A DNA stretch of 64,000 bases from Gammaproteobacteria bacterium (GTDB taxonomy: Bacteria; Pseudomonadota; Gammaproteobacteria; HK1). The position numbers and the translations under genes are program-made. Shown in pieces: positions 9,040 to 17,422 of this stretch (within the stretch, counting starts at the first letter, position 1; each line of letters begins with the position of its first letter). Under the pieces are notes generated by a model, which saw only the letters and a list, made by a program, of their open reading frames with translations, did no database searches and was not told the DNA's origin. The stretch lies in assembly GCA_022824305.1 (NCBI GenBank), contig JAJEAD010000087.1, positions 40,328-104,327 on the forward strand. The letters are read 5' to 3'.

Positions 9040-9618
9040 CTAGCGGTCGAGCCGCGCCGAGTGTCCGAAGCTCGCCGTCGGGCTGCGTTTCAGGAGCCGC
9101 CGCCGCAGGTCTTCGGCGCGGTCGGACGTGCGGCGTGCCAAAGTGCACACGAACTCTCTCGCGAGTACCCGCCGGTGCCCGGCATTGGCGCCGGCCCGGA
9201 GCGTGCGCCAGCGGGGGTTTCGAATCAGCTCGAAGGTGCCTTCCCCGGTCCCGAAGGCAAGGGTGCGCCATTCCTCACGGTCGCAGTCGATACTCTCGAA
9301 GAAGAGATTCCCCGTTCCCTTCGCGGAGACGAGGAGCATCGTGTAGCGCACCAGATCCGGCGCCGGTTGCGACAGCGAGGCGGGATCGAGGAACACGCGT
9401 ACCCCTTGCTCGAAGGAAGCGGTGTCGAGCTCGACCAGGTCCTGGCCACGGGGAAAGGGCGGCAGTTGAACGGGGCTGTGCGGCGTCGCCTCTTCCAACG
9501 GCACCGGTTTCTCGGCTTCCCGCTGCTCGATGGGACGCACCGAGGGCTGCGCCCGCACGTCTTCCGGCAGCGCCGCCGCGAAGGCCGCGAGGAGGAGAAC
9601 CGCCGGCGCTCCCCGCAT
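9040..9618 (-). CDS. CNP1-like family secreted protein
   Basis: 192 residues. A Sec signal peptide is evident ('RGAPAVLLLAAFAAALPEDVRA', cleavage about residue 23). The mature part follows the CNP1-like pattern: 'LVELDTASFEQGVRVFLDP' (about 62-80), 'LVRYTMLLVSAKGTGNLFFE' (about 90-109), 'IDCDREEWRTLAFG' and a closing 'RVLAREFVCTLARR'. CNP1-like proteins are periplasmic and of unknown biochemical role. I take the ATG at 9618 because it begins the signal peptide; an in-frame ATG 13 codons earlier is possible. It sits 28 bp after the sulfotransferase gene on the same strand. Confidence 0.75.
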   Translation of the reverse strand: MRGAPAVLLLAAFAAALPEDVRAQPSVRPIEQREAEKPVPLEEATPHSPVQLPPFPRGQDLVELDTASFEQGVRVFLDPASLSQPAPDLVRYTMLLVSAKGTGNLFFESIDCDREEWRTLAFGTGEGTFELIRNPRWRTLRAGANAGHRRVLAREFVCTLARRTSDRAEDLRRRLLKRSPTASFGHSARLDR

Positions 9619-9646
9619 CCTGAAGGGTTGACCTTCCCGACCGGAT

Positions 9647-11296
9647 TCAGGGGTCATAGCCGAAGCGCTCCACCCAGGGGGTCAGAGTTTCTATTGCGGG
9701 CTTCAGCCACTCTTCGAAGTGCCGGAAACGCCCGACGGAGGACTGGTAGAGGGGGCGCACCACCTGCTCGGCGCTCGGAGTGGCAGTGTATCGCTCCCGC
9801 GCGGTGCGCCGATAGTCGAGCACGGCGTCGTCCCAGGGGAGCCCGAGAAAGGAGAGCAGGGGCGCAAGCGCATCGCGCGGGGCGTCGACGAGATGTTCGT
9901 AGCGGACTTGGTGCCAGGCGAGCACGCCGGCCTCCAGTACTTCCATGCCGGCCCCCATCACCTCGTCGTAGTAGGCGACGGTGCTCTCCCAGCTCAGGAA
10001 GTTGATCATCGCGGGGTTGAGGTCGAATCGCTGCTGGAAGCAGCTCAGGCACGCGTCGCGGGGATCTCGCACCGCGAGCAGCACCCGGGCGTCGGGAAAG
10101 ATGCGTGCGATCAGTCCGAGAAGAATGGTGTTGAGGGGCAGCTTGTCGACGACCAGGCATCCTTCACGACGCGTGTCCCGGAGCTCCGCGTCGACCCGCT
10201 GCCAGTACTCCCGTCGCGCCTCGCGGAGCGCATCCTCGGGCAGCCCCTCGAGGTCGTCGAGGGCGGCGTCGGAAGCGGCGAAGCGCGCGTAGGCGCCGCC
10301 GAGCAGATCGCGCTCCTCGAGGACGAGGATTTCGGGGTGGGAGGACAGCATGGTGTCGAGCAGCGTGGTGCCGGAACGCGGGAAGCCGAGCAGGAAGACC
10401 GGCGCCGCTCCGCTTCCCTCCGGCGCCCGGCGGGGCCAGGCGGAGACGCGCTCGCGCGTGAGGTGCCGGCGCAGGCGCCGGACGTTCGAGAGCGCCCCGA
10501 AAGTCGAAACGTCGTGTCCCAGCTCGGCCATCGCCGGGGCCCGAATCGCCTCGTTGGAACGGCAGTAGGCGGCGAATGCGGCCTCGTACTCGCCGAGCGC
10601 CTCGAGGCACTGCGCCCGCCTGCCTTCGGCCAGCGCTCGCGTCGTCGGATCGAGGTCGCCGCGCTCGACCAGGCGATCCAGACGCCGGCGCCCCTCTTCG
10701 AAGCGCCGTGCCCGAAAGTCGATGTTCGCCAGCGTCAGCGATGCTCCCGCGTGGTCCGCCCGGCGGGCGAGGACCCGCCGGCAGAGCGCCGCCGCCTCCT
10801 CCGTCCCCGCGCCGTGGGAGAGCAGCTCGGCGAGTCCCGTGCTCGCGTCGACGAAGTCGGGGTTCGACTTGAGCGCCGCGCGGAAGTGGCGCTCCGCGTC
10901 ATCCAGTCTCTTCTCGTTCAGCATGAGCCGCGCGAGGTTGAAGTGGGCCGGAGCCAGGCGCGGTGCGCGCGCGAGCGCCGACTCGAAAGCCTGCCGGGCA
11001 CGGGCGGCGTCGCCGCGCGCGAGGTGGACGAGGCCGAGATCGTTGTGCACCGCCGCATTGCCGGGATCCAGACGGGCGGCCCGGTCGAGAAAGGGCAGGG
11101 CGCGTTCCGGCTGCGACGACTGTCCGAGCACGGTGCCCGTCAGCAACAGCGCCGGCACGTCGTCGGGACGGCGCTCGAGAACCTGGCGGCACTGCTCGAG
11201 CGCCCCGTGGAAGTCACCGTGCCGCAGGCGCGTGCGCGCTTCGACGAGATGGTCCCGACCCCGTCCTCTCCGGCGTCCTCTTGCCGCGCGGCTCAA
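9647..11296 (-). CDS. TPR-repeat sulfotransferase
   Basis: 549 residues. Residues about 15-250 are tandem TPR repeats (pattern G..A......A....P). Residues about 298-545 are a sulfotransferase domain with the PAPS 5'-phosphosulfate loop 'LLGFPRSGTTLLDTMLSSHP' (about 302) and the 3'-phosphate motif 'LLAVRDPRDACLSCFQQRF' (about 405). It would move sulfate from PAPS to a carbohydrate, peptide or lipid acceptor recruited by the TPRs. The most likely start is TTG at 11296, whose bases overlap the TGA of the upstream gene (TTGA), so the two are translationally coupled. No ATG or GTG is in frame nearby; an upstream in-frame extension is inside the neighbouring gene. Confidence 0.85.
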   Translation of the reverse strand: MSRAARGRRRGRGRDHLVEARTRLRHGDFHGALEQCRQVLERRPDDVPALLLTGTVLGQSSQPERALPFLDRAARLDPGNAAVHNDLGLVHLARGDAARARQAFESALARAPRLAPAHFNLARLMLNEKRLDDAERHFRAALKSNPDFVDASTGLAELLSHGAGTEEAAALCRRVLARRADHAGASLTLANIDFRARRFEEGRRRLDRLVERGDLDPTTRALAEGRRAQCLEALGEYEAAFAAYCRSNEAIRAPAMAELGHDVSTFGALSNVRRLRRHLTRERVSAWPRRAPEGSGAAPVFLLGFPRSGTTLLDTMLSSHPEILVLEERDLLGGAYARFAASDAALDDLEGLPEDALREARREYWQRVDAELRDTRREGCLVVDKLPLNTILLGLIARIFPDARVLLAVRDPRDACLSCFQQRFDLNPAMINFLSWESTVAYYDEVMGAGMEVLEAGVLAWHQVRYEHLVDAPRDALAPLLSFLGLPWDDAVLDYRRTARERYTATPSAEQVVRPLYQSSVGRFRHFEEWLKPAIETLTPWVERFGYDP

Positions 11297-12567
11297 TCCG
11301 GCACCATGTCGAGGCTGACGACGTTCTGCCGCTCCGCTCCCTCCGGGGACCGGAGCGAATGAAAGAGGTAGGAGGGGAAGAGCACCAGGCGCCCCGGGTC
11401 GAGCGCAATCCTGCGCTCGGCGAATCGCGAGCTCCCCCGGTGGCGGGGCGGTGGCGCTCCCAGCTCGACGATTGGAGGCTCGCACGAGGCGCCGCCCGGC
11501 GTGACGGCATAGACGCCGCTCACCCAGCCCCGTTCCCGGATTTCCGTCTCGCTGCAAGCGCCGCCCGGGAGACACAGCATGTCGCCCTCGATGTGGAAGT
11601 CGCGAGGACGCCACCTGAGAAAACGGTGTCGATCGTCGTGGGGGCGGTGGTCGAGATACCACTTCGCCGCTTCGGCAAAGCGGGCGGCGAGGGCGCCGGG
11701 GGCGCCTCCGGCGCCTCGAAAGAGCTCGTGGCTGCGCGTGGGGTGGGAGCGGTCGGAGGATGCCGTTCCGTTCCCGATGTCCGTCAAGGCCCGCGCAAGG
11801 TCGGCATCGAAGTCTTTCACCTCCCGGTACGGAGGGGGCGCTTCCATCCGTCGCAGACGTACCAGGCGCTCGAGATCCAGAAGCGCCCGGCTCGCCTCGT
11901 GATCCCCGATGCGGGCGAGCGCGAGCGCTTCGAGCGCCATGGCGTGACGGTTGCGGGCCTCATGGCGCAGGCAGTGCCGGCATTCCTCGAGCGCTCCCTC
12001 CGCGTCACCCGCCTCGAGCCGCAGCTCCGCGAGCAGAATCCGGGGGGCGGGCTGGCCGGGCATCCGATTCGCCGCCCGCTCGGCCAGGGCGATCGCTTCC
12101 GCGAGCTCGCCCTGCTGGCGCAGCGCGGTGGCGAAATTGAAACGGATGAGGGGAGCCGACGCGCCGAGGCGGATCGCCTCGCGATAGCTCTCCACCGCGC
12201 CGGGGAGATCTCCCTCGCGCTGGCGCAGCACTCCGAGGTCCGCGTGCGCATCGGCGCGCCGGGAATCGATGGCGATCGCCGCCCGGTAGCTCTCGCCGGC
12301 TTCCGTCTCGCGCCCCGATTCGGAGAGCGCCTTGCCGAGATGCACCCGGAGCGTGGCGTCGTCGGGGGCTTGGGCGATGGCCCGGCGAAAGAGATCGATG
12401 GCGCGATCGTGATCGCCGCGACGGCTCCGCAGTATGCCGAGCAGGTGAAGCGCGCCCGCGTGGTCGGGCTCGGTGTCCACGATCTCCCGGCAGAGCTCCT
12501 CCGCCCGCTCCGGGTCGCCTCGGCGCTGATGTGCGATTGCCGCCGCCAGGGCAGCGTCGCTTTCCAT
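11293..12567 (-). CDS. TPR-repeat protein with C-terminal 2OG-Fe(II) oxygenase-like domain
   Basis: 424 residues. Residues 1 to about 230 are TPR repeats ('HLLGILRSRRGDHDRAIDLF' and so on). The C-terminal 90 residues resemble the putative 2OG-Fe(II) oxygenase family often fused to TPRs: 'RGWVSGVYAVTP', then 'LDPGRLVLFPSYLFHSL', then an Arg before the end ('ERQNVVSLDM'). The distal His (FHS) and Arg are present. The usual proximal His before 'WLSGVYY' appears replaced ('EIRERGWVSG'), so activity is doubtful. The downstream sulfotransferase starts on this gene's stop codon, pointing to joint action on one substrate. Confidence 0.75.
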   Translation of the reverse strand: MESDAALAAAIAHQRRGDPERAEELCREIVDTEPDHAGALHLLGILRSRRGDHDRAIDLFRRAIAQAPDDATLRVHLGKALSESGRETEAGESYRAAIAIDSRRADAHADLGVLRQREGDLPGAVESYREAIRLGASAPLIRFNFATALRQQGELAEAIALAERAANRMPGQPAPRILLAELRLEAGDAEGALEECRHCLRHEARNRHAMALEALALARIGDHEASRALLDLERLVRLRRMEAPPPYREVKDFDADLARALTDIGNGTASSDRSHPTRSHELFRGAGGAPGALAARFAEAAKWYLDHRPHDDRHRFLRWRPRDFHIEGDMLCLPGGACSETEIRERGWVSGVYAVTPGGASCEPPIVELGAPPPRHRGSSRFAERRIALDPGRLVLFPSYLFHSLRSPEGAERQNVVSLDMVPD

Positions 12568-13070
12568 ATCGGGGGGCGTCGGGGTGGCCGGAAAACGTCA
12601 TTGTAGCCGTCGTCCGCGGCCCGCACGCGCCGGATCGCGCCGGCGCCGGCATCCCCTTGTTCCTGGACATGCGTCGCGCAACCGGATCAATCCACGCTGC
12701 CGCAACCCGGGAGAGCCGCCGCCGGCATGGCGCATGCGTATCCGGGCTCGGGTCCCCGGACCCCGACCGTCGTGCCGGGAGGGGTGTGGACGGCCGCCTA
12801 CGGGCGGCTTCTCCGAATCCGACGTGCGCTCGGGCCCGGTCCGCACGTGTGCCGGAGGCGGGGAACCCGTCCCGGCGCTTGATCGCGGAAGTGCGGTGGG
12901 AGGAGAGTTCCCGACACGTTTCGACACGCGTTCACGTCCGGCGGGGGAAGCCCGGAATCGGCGGAAGGCCTGACGAGCGGCAAGGCGGCTGCACTTGGCG
13001 GTACAGGCGCATCTTCTCGACACTTCGCTCGAGGCGGCCAAAGCGGGCCGCCCGGCCAGGGAGGCAACAC
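12568..13070. other. 503-bp divergent intergenic region before the peptide operon
   Basis: No gene is recognised here. It separates the minus-strand TPR gene from the plus-strand peptide operon, so it should hold both promoters. A compact GC hairpin (GCCGCC, 4-nt loop, GGCGGC) followed by TT lies at 12793-12808. The open frames crossing the stretch are Arg/Pro-rich and look like composition artefacts. Confidence 0.4.
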
Positions 13071-13391
13071 ATGAAGAAGATCATGGACATATCCCAACGC
13101 GCGTTTTGCTCTTGCGGCGACGGCGGAGGGGGCGGAGGAGGCGGCGGCTTCGCTTCGGATGCCGCAGAGTGCGCTACGGACATCGCCAGGGGAGCCGCCG
13201 CCGGCGCGATGATCGGGGGTGCGAGCGGCGCGGTCGGCGGAGCTGCCCTCGGGATGACGGGGCTCGCGCCCGGGGTAGCCGTCGGCGCCACCGCCGGGGC
13301 CATCGCCGGCGGGAGTGGAGGCGCCGTCAGCGGCGGCATCAGCGGCGCCATGGACAGCGAAGCCTGCGACAGAGCCTCGCGCGGTCGATAG
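13071..13391 (+). CDS. Glycine-rich bacteriocin/microcin-like peptide, first gene of the export operon
   Basis: 106 residues, unrelated to any protein I can name. Residues 1-15 (MKKIMDISQRAFCSC) are short and polar, followed by G-D and nine consecutive glycines (18-26). Residues 39-94 are almost only G, A, S, V, I, M and T with repeated GxxxG and GG pairs, like the glycine-zipper membrane segments of colicin V-type class II microcins. The tail 'DSEACDRASRGR' is polar. Cysteines are at 13, 15, 34 and 99; lysines only at 2 and 3. The start has GGGAGG about 7 bases upstream. Its position just ahead of acyl-carrier, ketosynthase and HlyB/HlyD genes suggests it is the exported product. The function is inferred, not shown. 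Confidence 0.6.
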   Translation: MKKIMDISQRAFCSCGDGGGGGGGGGFASDAAECATDIARGAAAGAMIGGASGAVGGAALGMTGLAPGVAVGATAGAIAGGSGGAVSGGISGAMDSEACDRASRGR

Positions 13392-13494
13392 GCACGCCGG
13401 GGAAAGGACTCGACGAGGGCTCTTGCCCCGAGGCGCGCCCGGCCGAATGCGCCGCCGCCACGCCTCGGGGCGGGGCTCGAGGATTGCCACGAGA

Positions 13495-13755
13495 ATGAAC
13501 AAGCCCGGAGTGCGGGAGATCCTGTTCTTTGCCGGTATCTTCCTCGTCGTGCATTTCGTGACGAGCCTGTTCGTCGAGCACGCCTCGTTGCGCGATGCGG
13601 CACCCGCTTCGAGCGCTTCGGAAGTCGCGGCCGAGCTGCTGGTTCAGTCGGTGATCGCGGCCTCTCTGGCCGCACCGGCCTACTTCGTGCTCATGTCCTG
13701 GTACCGGCGTTTCGACTCGAAGCGAAAAGGTCCCGCCGCCGGGGACGAGAAATGA
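13495..13755 (+). CDS. Small two-helix membrane protein of the peptide operon
   Basis: 86 residues with two hydrophobic segments, 'ILFFAGIFLVVHFVTSLFV' (about 9-27) and a second around 'VIAASLAAPAYFVLMSW' (about 52-68), ending in a basic tail (RRFDSKRK). Both termini are probably cytoplasmic. Its stop codon overlaps the start of the acyl carrier gene (ATGA). The location next to a bacteriocin-like gene would suit an immunity protein or an accessory of the exporter, but nothing in the sequence identifies it. Confidence 0.6.
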   Translation: MNKPGVREILFFAGIFLVVHFVTSLFVEHASLRDAAPASSASEVAAELLVQSVIAASLAAPAYFVLMSWYRRFDSKRKGPAAGDEK

Positions 13756-14015
13756 GGGAGGAGGTCCTGCGCATCGTCGCGAGGGAGTACGGTCTCGACG
13801 AGGTTCCCGCCCCCACCCTTTCCCTGGTGGACCTCGATGCGGACTCGATTGACCTGATCTGCGTGGTGAGCGCGCTGGAGGAGCGATTCGGGTTCCAGTT
13901 TCCCCTGGATGTCGATGCGCTCGAGCTCGAAACCGTGGGAGACATCGTCCGAACGGTGGAGAAGCACGTCACTGCTCGCGAAGGTGCCACCCCCCGGCTG
14001 CCCGCCCGACAGTAG
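13752..14015 (+). CDS. Dedicated acyl carrier protein
   Basis: 87 residues. The phosphopantetheine site is 'DLDADSIDLICVVSALEERF', with the attachment Ser after Asp near residue 34; helix II and III patterns ('GFQFPLDVDALELETVGDIV') fit ACP. It would carry an acyl chain as a thioester. It is distinct from the housekeeping acpP (usually beside fabD/fabG/fabF and near-identical to 'GADSLD'). It overlaps the membrane-protein gene by 4 bp and is followed 12 bp later by a ketosynthase, so the pair probably builds or holds an acyl group used inside this operon. Confidence 0.87.
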   Translation: MREEVLRIVAREYGLDEVPAPTLSLVDLDADSIDLICVVSALEERFGFQFPLDVDALELETVGDIVRTVEKHVTAREGATPRLPARQ

Positions 14016-14027
14016 GCGGAGTACTTC

Positions 14028-15236
14028 TTGAACGGACTGCACAGGGAGGTTGCGGTCACCGGGCTCGGCGCGGTCGCCGCGCCGGACATCGGCTCGGAGC
14101 GCCTGTGGCGTGCAATGCTGCAGGCGCGATCGGGAATCGCCACGCTCGAGGCTCCACTGGCCCGGGGCCTTCGCGCGCCGGTTGCGGCCCGGGTGAAGGG
14201 CTTCGTTCCGCCGGCGGACCCGAGGAGGACCGATCCCTTCGTGCAGTTTGCTCTCGCCGCCAGCGCCGAGGCGCTGAGCCGGGCGGAGCTCATGCATCGT
14301 GTCGCGGGCCCCCGCACCGCCGTCGTGATGGGAACGGGAATCGGGGGCGAGACTACCCGCGACGCGGGCGCGCGCGCTCTGTACCTCGACGGCGCCGCCC
14401 GTCTCGATCCCTGTACCCTCCCCAAGGTCATGCCGAGCAGCGCGGCGTCGCGAGTCGCGATGGCGCACGGAGTGACGGGTCCGGTCTTCTCCGTCACCTC
14501 GGCCTGCGCATCGGCCGCCCAGGCGATCGGGCTCGCGTTCCGGATGGTGCGATCGGGGATGGTGGACACCGCGATTGCCGGCGGCAGCGAAGCGTGCCTC
14601 ACCTTCGGGACGCTCAAGGCCTGGGAATCGCTGAGGGTCCTCTCCCCCGACCTTTGCCGGCCCTTCTCCCGGGGACGCAGAGGGCTGGTCCTCGGAGAAG
14701 GCGCCGGCGTACTCCTGCTGGAGCGGGCGGACCGCGCCAGGGCGCGAGGAGCGCGAATCGCGGCCGAAATCGCGGGCTTCGGAATGAGCTCGGATGCGCG
14801 CGACATGCTTCGGCCGGACGTCGCCGGTCCGGTCCGGGCCATGCGCGCCGCCCTCCTCGATGCCCGCGTCTCGATCGAGCAGGTCGGCCACATCAATGCC
14901 CACGGGAGCGGCACGCCGACCAACGACGAGGTCGAATCCCGGGCCATCACGAAGGTCTTCGGCCGCCGCACCGGGGAGATCGCCGTGACCTCCACCAAGG
15001 CCGTGCACGGGCACGCCCTCGGCGCCTCGGGCGCGCTGGAAGCCATCGCCACCATCGAGGCGATACGCAATCGGCTGGTCCCGCCGATCGCCAACTTCCT
15101 CGGCCCCGATCCCGCGTGCGATCTGAATGTCGTGACGGGCGGGCCGCGTCGCGTGGACATTCAGGTCGCGCTCTCCAACTCCTTTGCCTTCGGCGGACTC
15201 AACGCGGTGCTGGTCTTCCGGGCGGGTCGCCAGTGA
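14028..15236 (+). CDS. FabF-type beta-ketoacyl-ACP synthase of the peptide operon
   Basis: 402 residues, full KAS II length. The catalytic triad is visible: Cys in 'SVTSACASAAQAIG' (about 163), His in 'INAHGSGTPTND' (about 295) and His in 'KAVHGHALGASGALE' (about 330). It condenses malonyl-ACP with an acyl primer. It starts at TTG with GGCGGA about 8 bases upstream. No ketoreductase, dehydratase or enoyl reductase is in the operon, so a full chain would need housekeeping FAS enzymes, or the enzyme makes one elongation or a beta-keto product. The end overlaps the ABC gene by 4 bp (GTGA). Confidence 0.88.
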   Translation: MNGLHREVAVTGLGAVAAPDIGSERLWRAMLQARSGIATLEAPLARGLRAPVAARVKGFVPPADPRRTDPFVQFALAASAEALSRAELMHRVAGPRTAVVMGTGIGGETTRDAGARALYLDGAARLDPCTLPKVMPSSAASRVAMAHGVTGPVFSVTSACASAAQAIGLAFRMVRSGMVDTAIAGGSEACLTFGTLKAWESLRVLSPDLCRPFSRGRRGLVLGEGAGVLLLERADRARARGARIAAEIAGFGMSSDARDMLRPDVAGPVRAMRAALLDARVSIEQVGHINAHGSGTPTNDEVESRAITKVFGRRTGEIAVTSTKAVHGHALGASGALEAIATIEAIRNRLVPPIANFLGPDPACDLNVVTGGPRRVDIQVALSNSFAFGGLNAVLVFRAGRQ

Positions 15237-17404
15237 GCAGGCTCGACGGCGGCGTGCGGGTCGAGTCGTCACCGCCCCCGGGGCGGCAGCGGTCGGCGCC
15301 GTCTTCCGATCCGTCGATAGACCGCGCCGTGGGCGCGCTCGCCCATCTTGCGCGACGCCTGGAGATAGCCATGGACCAGGCGGTGCTTCGGGCCGATCTT
15401 CGCCGGCAGGGGGGCAATGTCGACGCCGAAACGCTTGCCCGGGCGGTGCGCCGAGTCGGACTGCCGGTCGTCTTCGCCCGATTCGAGCGCGGGGCGGCCG
15501 GGCAATTGATAGCACCCGCCCTGGTCGAGGTCGGGGACGACGAATGGTGGCTGGTGGAGCGGGTGGGGCCCCTCCGGGTCGAGTTGAGCAGGTCGGGGGA
15601 CGACGTGCCCTGGCGGCTCTCGCGGCGGCGCTTCCGGCGCCGCTGGACCGGCGTGGCGGCAATCTCGGTCCTTGCCGCGCCCGGCACGGAAGACGCGTCC
15701 GGAGCTTCTTCGCCATGCCCGCTGCGCGCCGCCTTCGCCCGGCGCCGCGACGTGCTGGTGGAGCTGCTGGCCGCTTCCCTCCTGATCCAGGGGCTGTCCC
15801 TGGCGGCGCCGATCGCATTCCTGCTCGTGATCGACAAGGTCATACATCACCGGGGCATCAATACCCTGGACGTCATCCTGGCCGCACTCGTGGGCATCGC
15901 CTTGTTCGAGGCGATCACCGCCGGACTTCGGACTCGTGTCCTCGGCCGAACCGCCTCCGGCATCGACGTGGAAGTCACCGCGGCCCTCTTCCGGCACTTG
16001 ACCGAGCTTCCCCTCGCACGATTCGTATCGGCTCCCGTCGGCGGGCTTCTCGGCCATTTCGGAGAGGCCGACAGCTTGCGTGGCCATGTCGTGCGGGCCG
16101 CCGCGGGGTCGCTCGCCGACATGCTGTTCGCGACTCTCTTCATGGCGCTGCTCTTCTATCTCTCGGCGTCCATGGCCGGCATCGTGGTGGCGGCGCTGCT
16201 GCTGCAGTTGGCCGCAGCGCTTGCCGCAACGCCCCTGCAGCGCTCCGCCCTACGTGAGCGACAGGATCGGAGCCGATCCAACCAGAGCCTCCTCGCCGAG
16301 ACCCTGCTCGGAATCGAGACCGTGAAGTCCCTGGCCATGGAGACCGCGCAGCAGCGGCGATGGGACACGCAGCTCGCGACCTACGCCCTGGCGCAGGATC
16401 GCGCGCAGAGGATATCCAACATCGCGGAGCAATCGAGCGAGCTGATCGGCAAGCTCATGACCGCCGTGCTCCTCTGGCACGGAGCGCAGCAGGTCATCGC
16501 CGAGAGTCTGACCCTGGGTCAGTTGATCGCCATCAACCTCATCGCGGGCAGAATTTCCACGCCGGTAGTGCGGCTCGGCCGGTACTGGCTGGAGCTCGAG
16601 GGCGCGCGTCTCGCCTATGGCAGCCTGAAGGACCTGTTCTCGATCGAATCCGAAACCCGTCGCCGGCGCCCCCCGATGCCTGCGATAAGGGGAGAGGTCG
16701 AGTTTGATCGCGTCACCTTTGCGTACTCGCCCGAGGGTCCCCGCGTTCTCGAGGGAACGACATTCCGGATTGATGCCGGCGAGGTCGTCGCCCTCGTCGG
16801 GCCTTCGGGCACCGGAAAAAGCACGGTGGCCCGCTTGCTCGCCGGTCTTCACGTTCCAGGCGAGGGCCGGGTGACCATTGACGGAATCGACATTTCCGCC
16901 GTGGAGCCGGCCACCCTGCGCAGCCAGATCGGACTGGTGTCGCAGGACTGCTTTCTCTTTGCCCGTTCGGTTCGCGAGAACATCGCCGTCAGCGACCCGA
17001 CCATGGGCTTCGAACGAGTCGTGGAGGCCGCACGGCTGGCGGGCGCTCACGAGTTCGTCGTCCGACTGCCCCAGGGCTACGACACCCAGGTGGGGGAACG
17101 GGGCGCCAACCTCTCCGGGGGCCAGCGCCAGCGCCTTGCGCTGGCCCGGACGCTCGCGAGCAATCCTTCGATTCTGGTCCTAGACGAATCGACGAGCGCG
17201 GTCGACCCCGGCGTGGAGCGCGGCATCGCCGCCCGATTCGAGGCAATCGCGCGGGGACGCACTGTCGTGATCATCGGTCACCGCGGACTGCTGATGGAGA
17301 AGGCTGACCGCACCCTCGCGCTGAAGGGAGGCCGGATTCGGCCGGCCACCGGTGCCGGCGGCGATGCCGTCGGGCATCAAGCGGCGAGCGAAGACCCCCA
17401 TTAG
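15233..17404 (+). CDS. HlyB-type type I secretion ABC exporter with degenerate C39-like domain
   Basis: 723 residues. Residues about 40-140 occupy the place of the C39 peptidase but lack the catalytic Cys and His, as in the C39-like domain of HlyB; they keep 'LARAVRRVGLPV' and 'PALVEVGDDEWWLVE'. Six transmembrane helices follow (about 180-440). The ATPase domain (about 480-710) has Walker A 'GPSGTGKST', 'LSGGQRQRLALARTL', 'ILVLDESTSAVD' and switch 'IIGHR'. With HlyD it would export an unprocessed substrate across both membranes; an outer-membrane TolC is not in the window. The GTG start overlaps the ketosynthase stop. Confidence 0.9.
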   Translation: MSRLDGGVRVESSPPPGRQRSAPSSDPSIDRAVGALAHLARRLEIAMDQAVLRADLRRQGGNVDAETLARAVRRVGLPVVFARFERGAAGQLIAPALVEVGDDEWWLVERVGPLRVELSRSGDDVPWRLSRRRFRRRWTGVAAISVLAAPGTEDASGASSPCPLRAAFARRRDVLVELLAASLLIQGLSLAAPIAFLLVIDKVIHHRGINTLDVILAALVGIALFEAITAGLRTRVLGRTASGIDVEVTAALFRHLTELPLARFVSAPVGGLLGHFGEADSLRGHVVRAAAGSLADMLFATLFMALLFYLSASMAGIVVAALLLQLAAALAATPLQRSALRERQDRSRSNQSLLAETLLGIETVKSLAMETAQQRRWDTQLATYALAQDRAQRISNIAEQSSELIGKLMTAVLLWHGAQQVIAESLTLGQLIAINLIAGRISTPVVRLGRYWLELEGARLAYGSLKDLFSIESETRRRRPPMPAIRGEVEFDRVTFAYSPEGPRVLEGTTFRIDAGEVVALVGPSGTGKSTVARLLAGLHVPGEGRVTIDGIDISAVEPATLRSQIGLVSQDCFLFARSVRENIAVSDPTMGFERVVEAARLAGAHEFVVRLPQGYDTQVGERGANLSGGQRQRLALARTLASNPSILVLDESTSAVDPGVERGIAARFEAIARGRTVVIIGHRGLLMEKADRTLALKGGRIRPATGAGGDAVGHQAASEDPH

Positions 17405-17422
17405 TGCGGGGTTCGACCGAGA

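Noticed and set aside
13120..13160. A short GGC/GGA repeat array that could be taken for a microsatellite or CRISPR-like repeat
   Set aside because: It is an in-frame polyglycine stretch of the peptide gene with mixed codons; there are no spacers or unit repeats. No CRISPR array was found anywhere in the window.
13071..13391. A double-glycine leader cleaved by a C39 peptidase
   Set aside because: The nine glycines hide any specific GG site, the leader lacks the usual hydrophobic pattern, and the exporter in the operon has no C39 catalytic residues.
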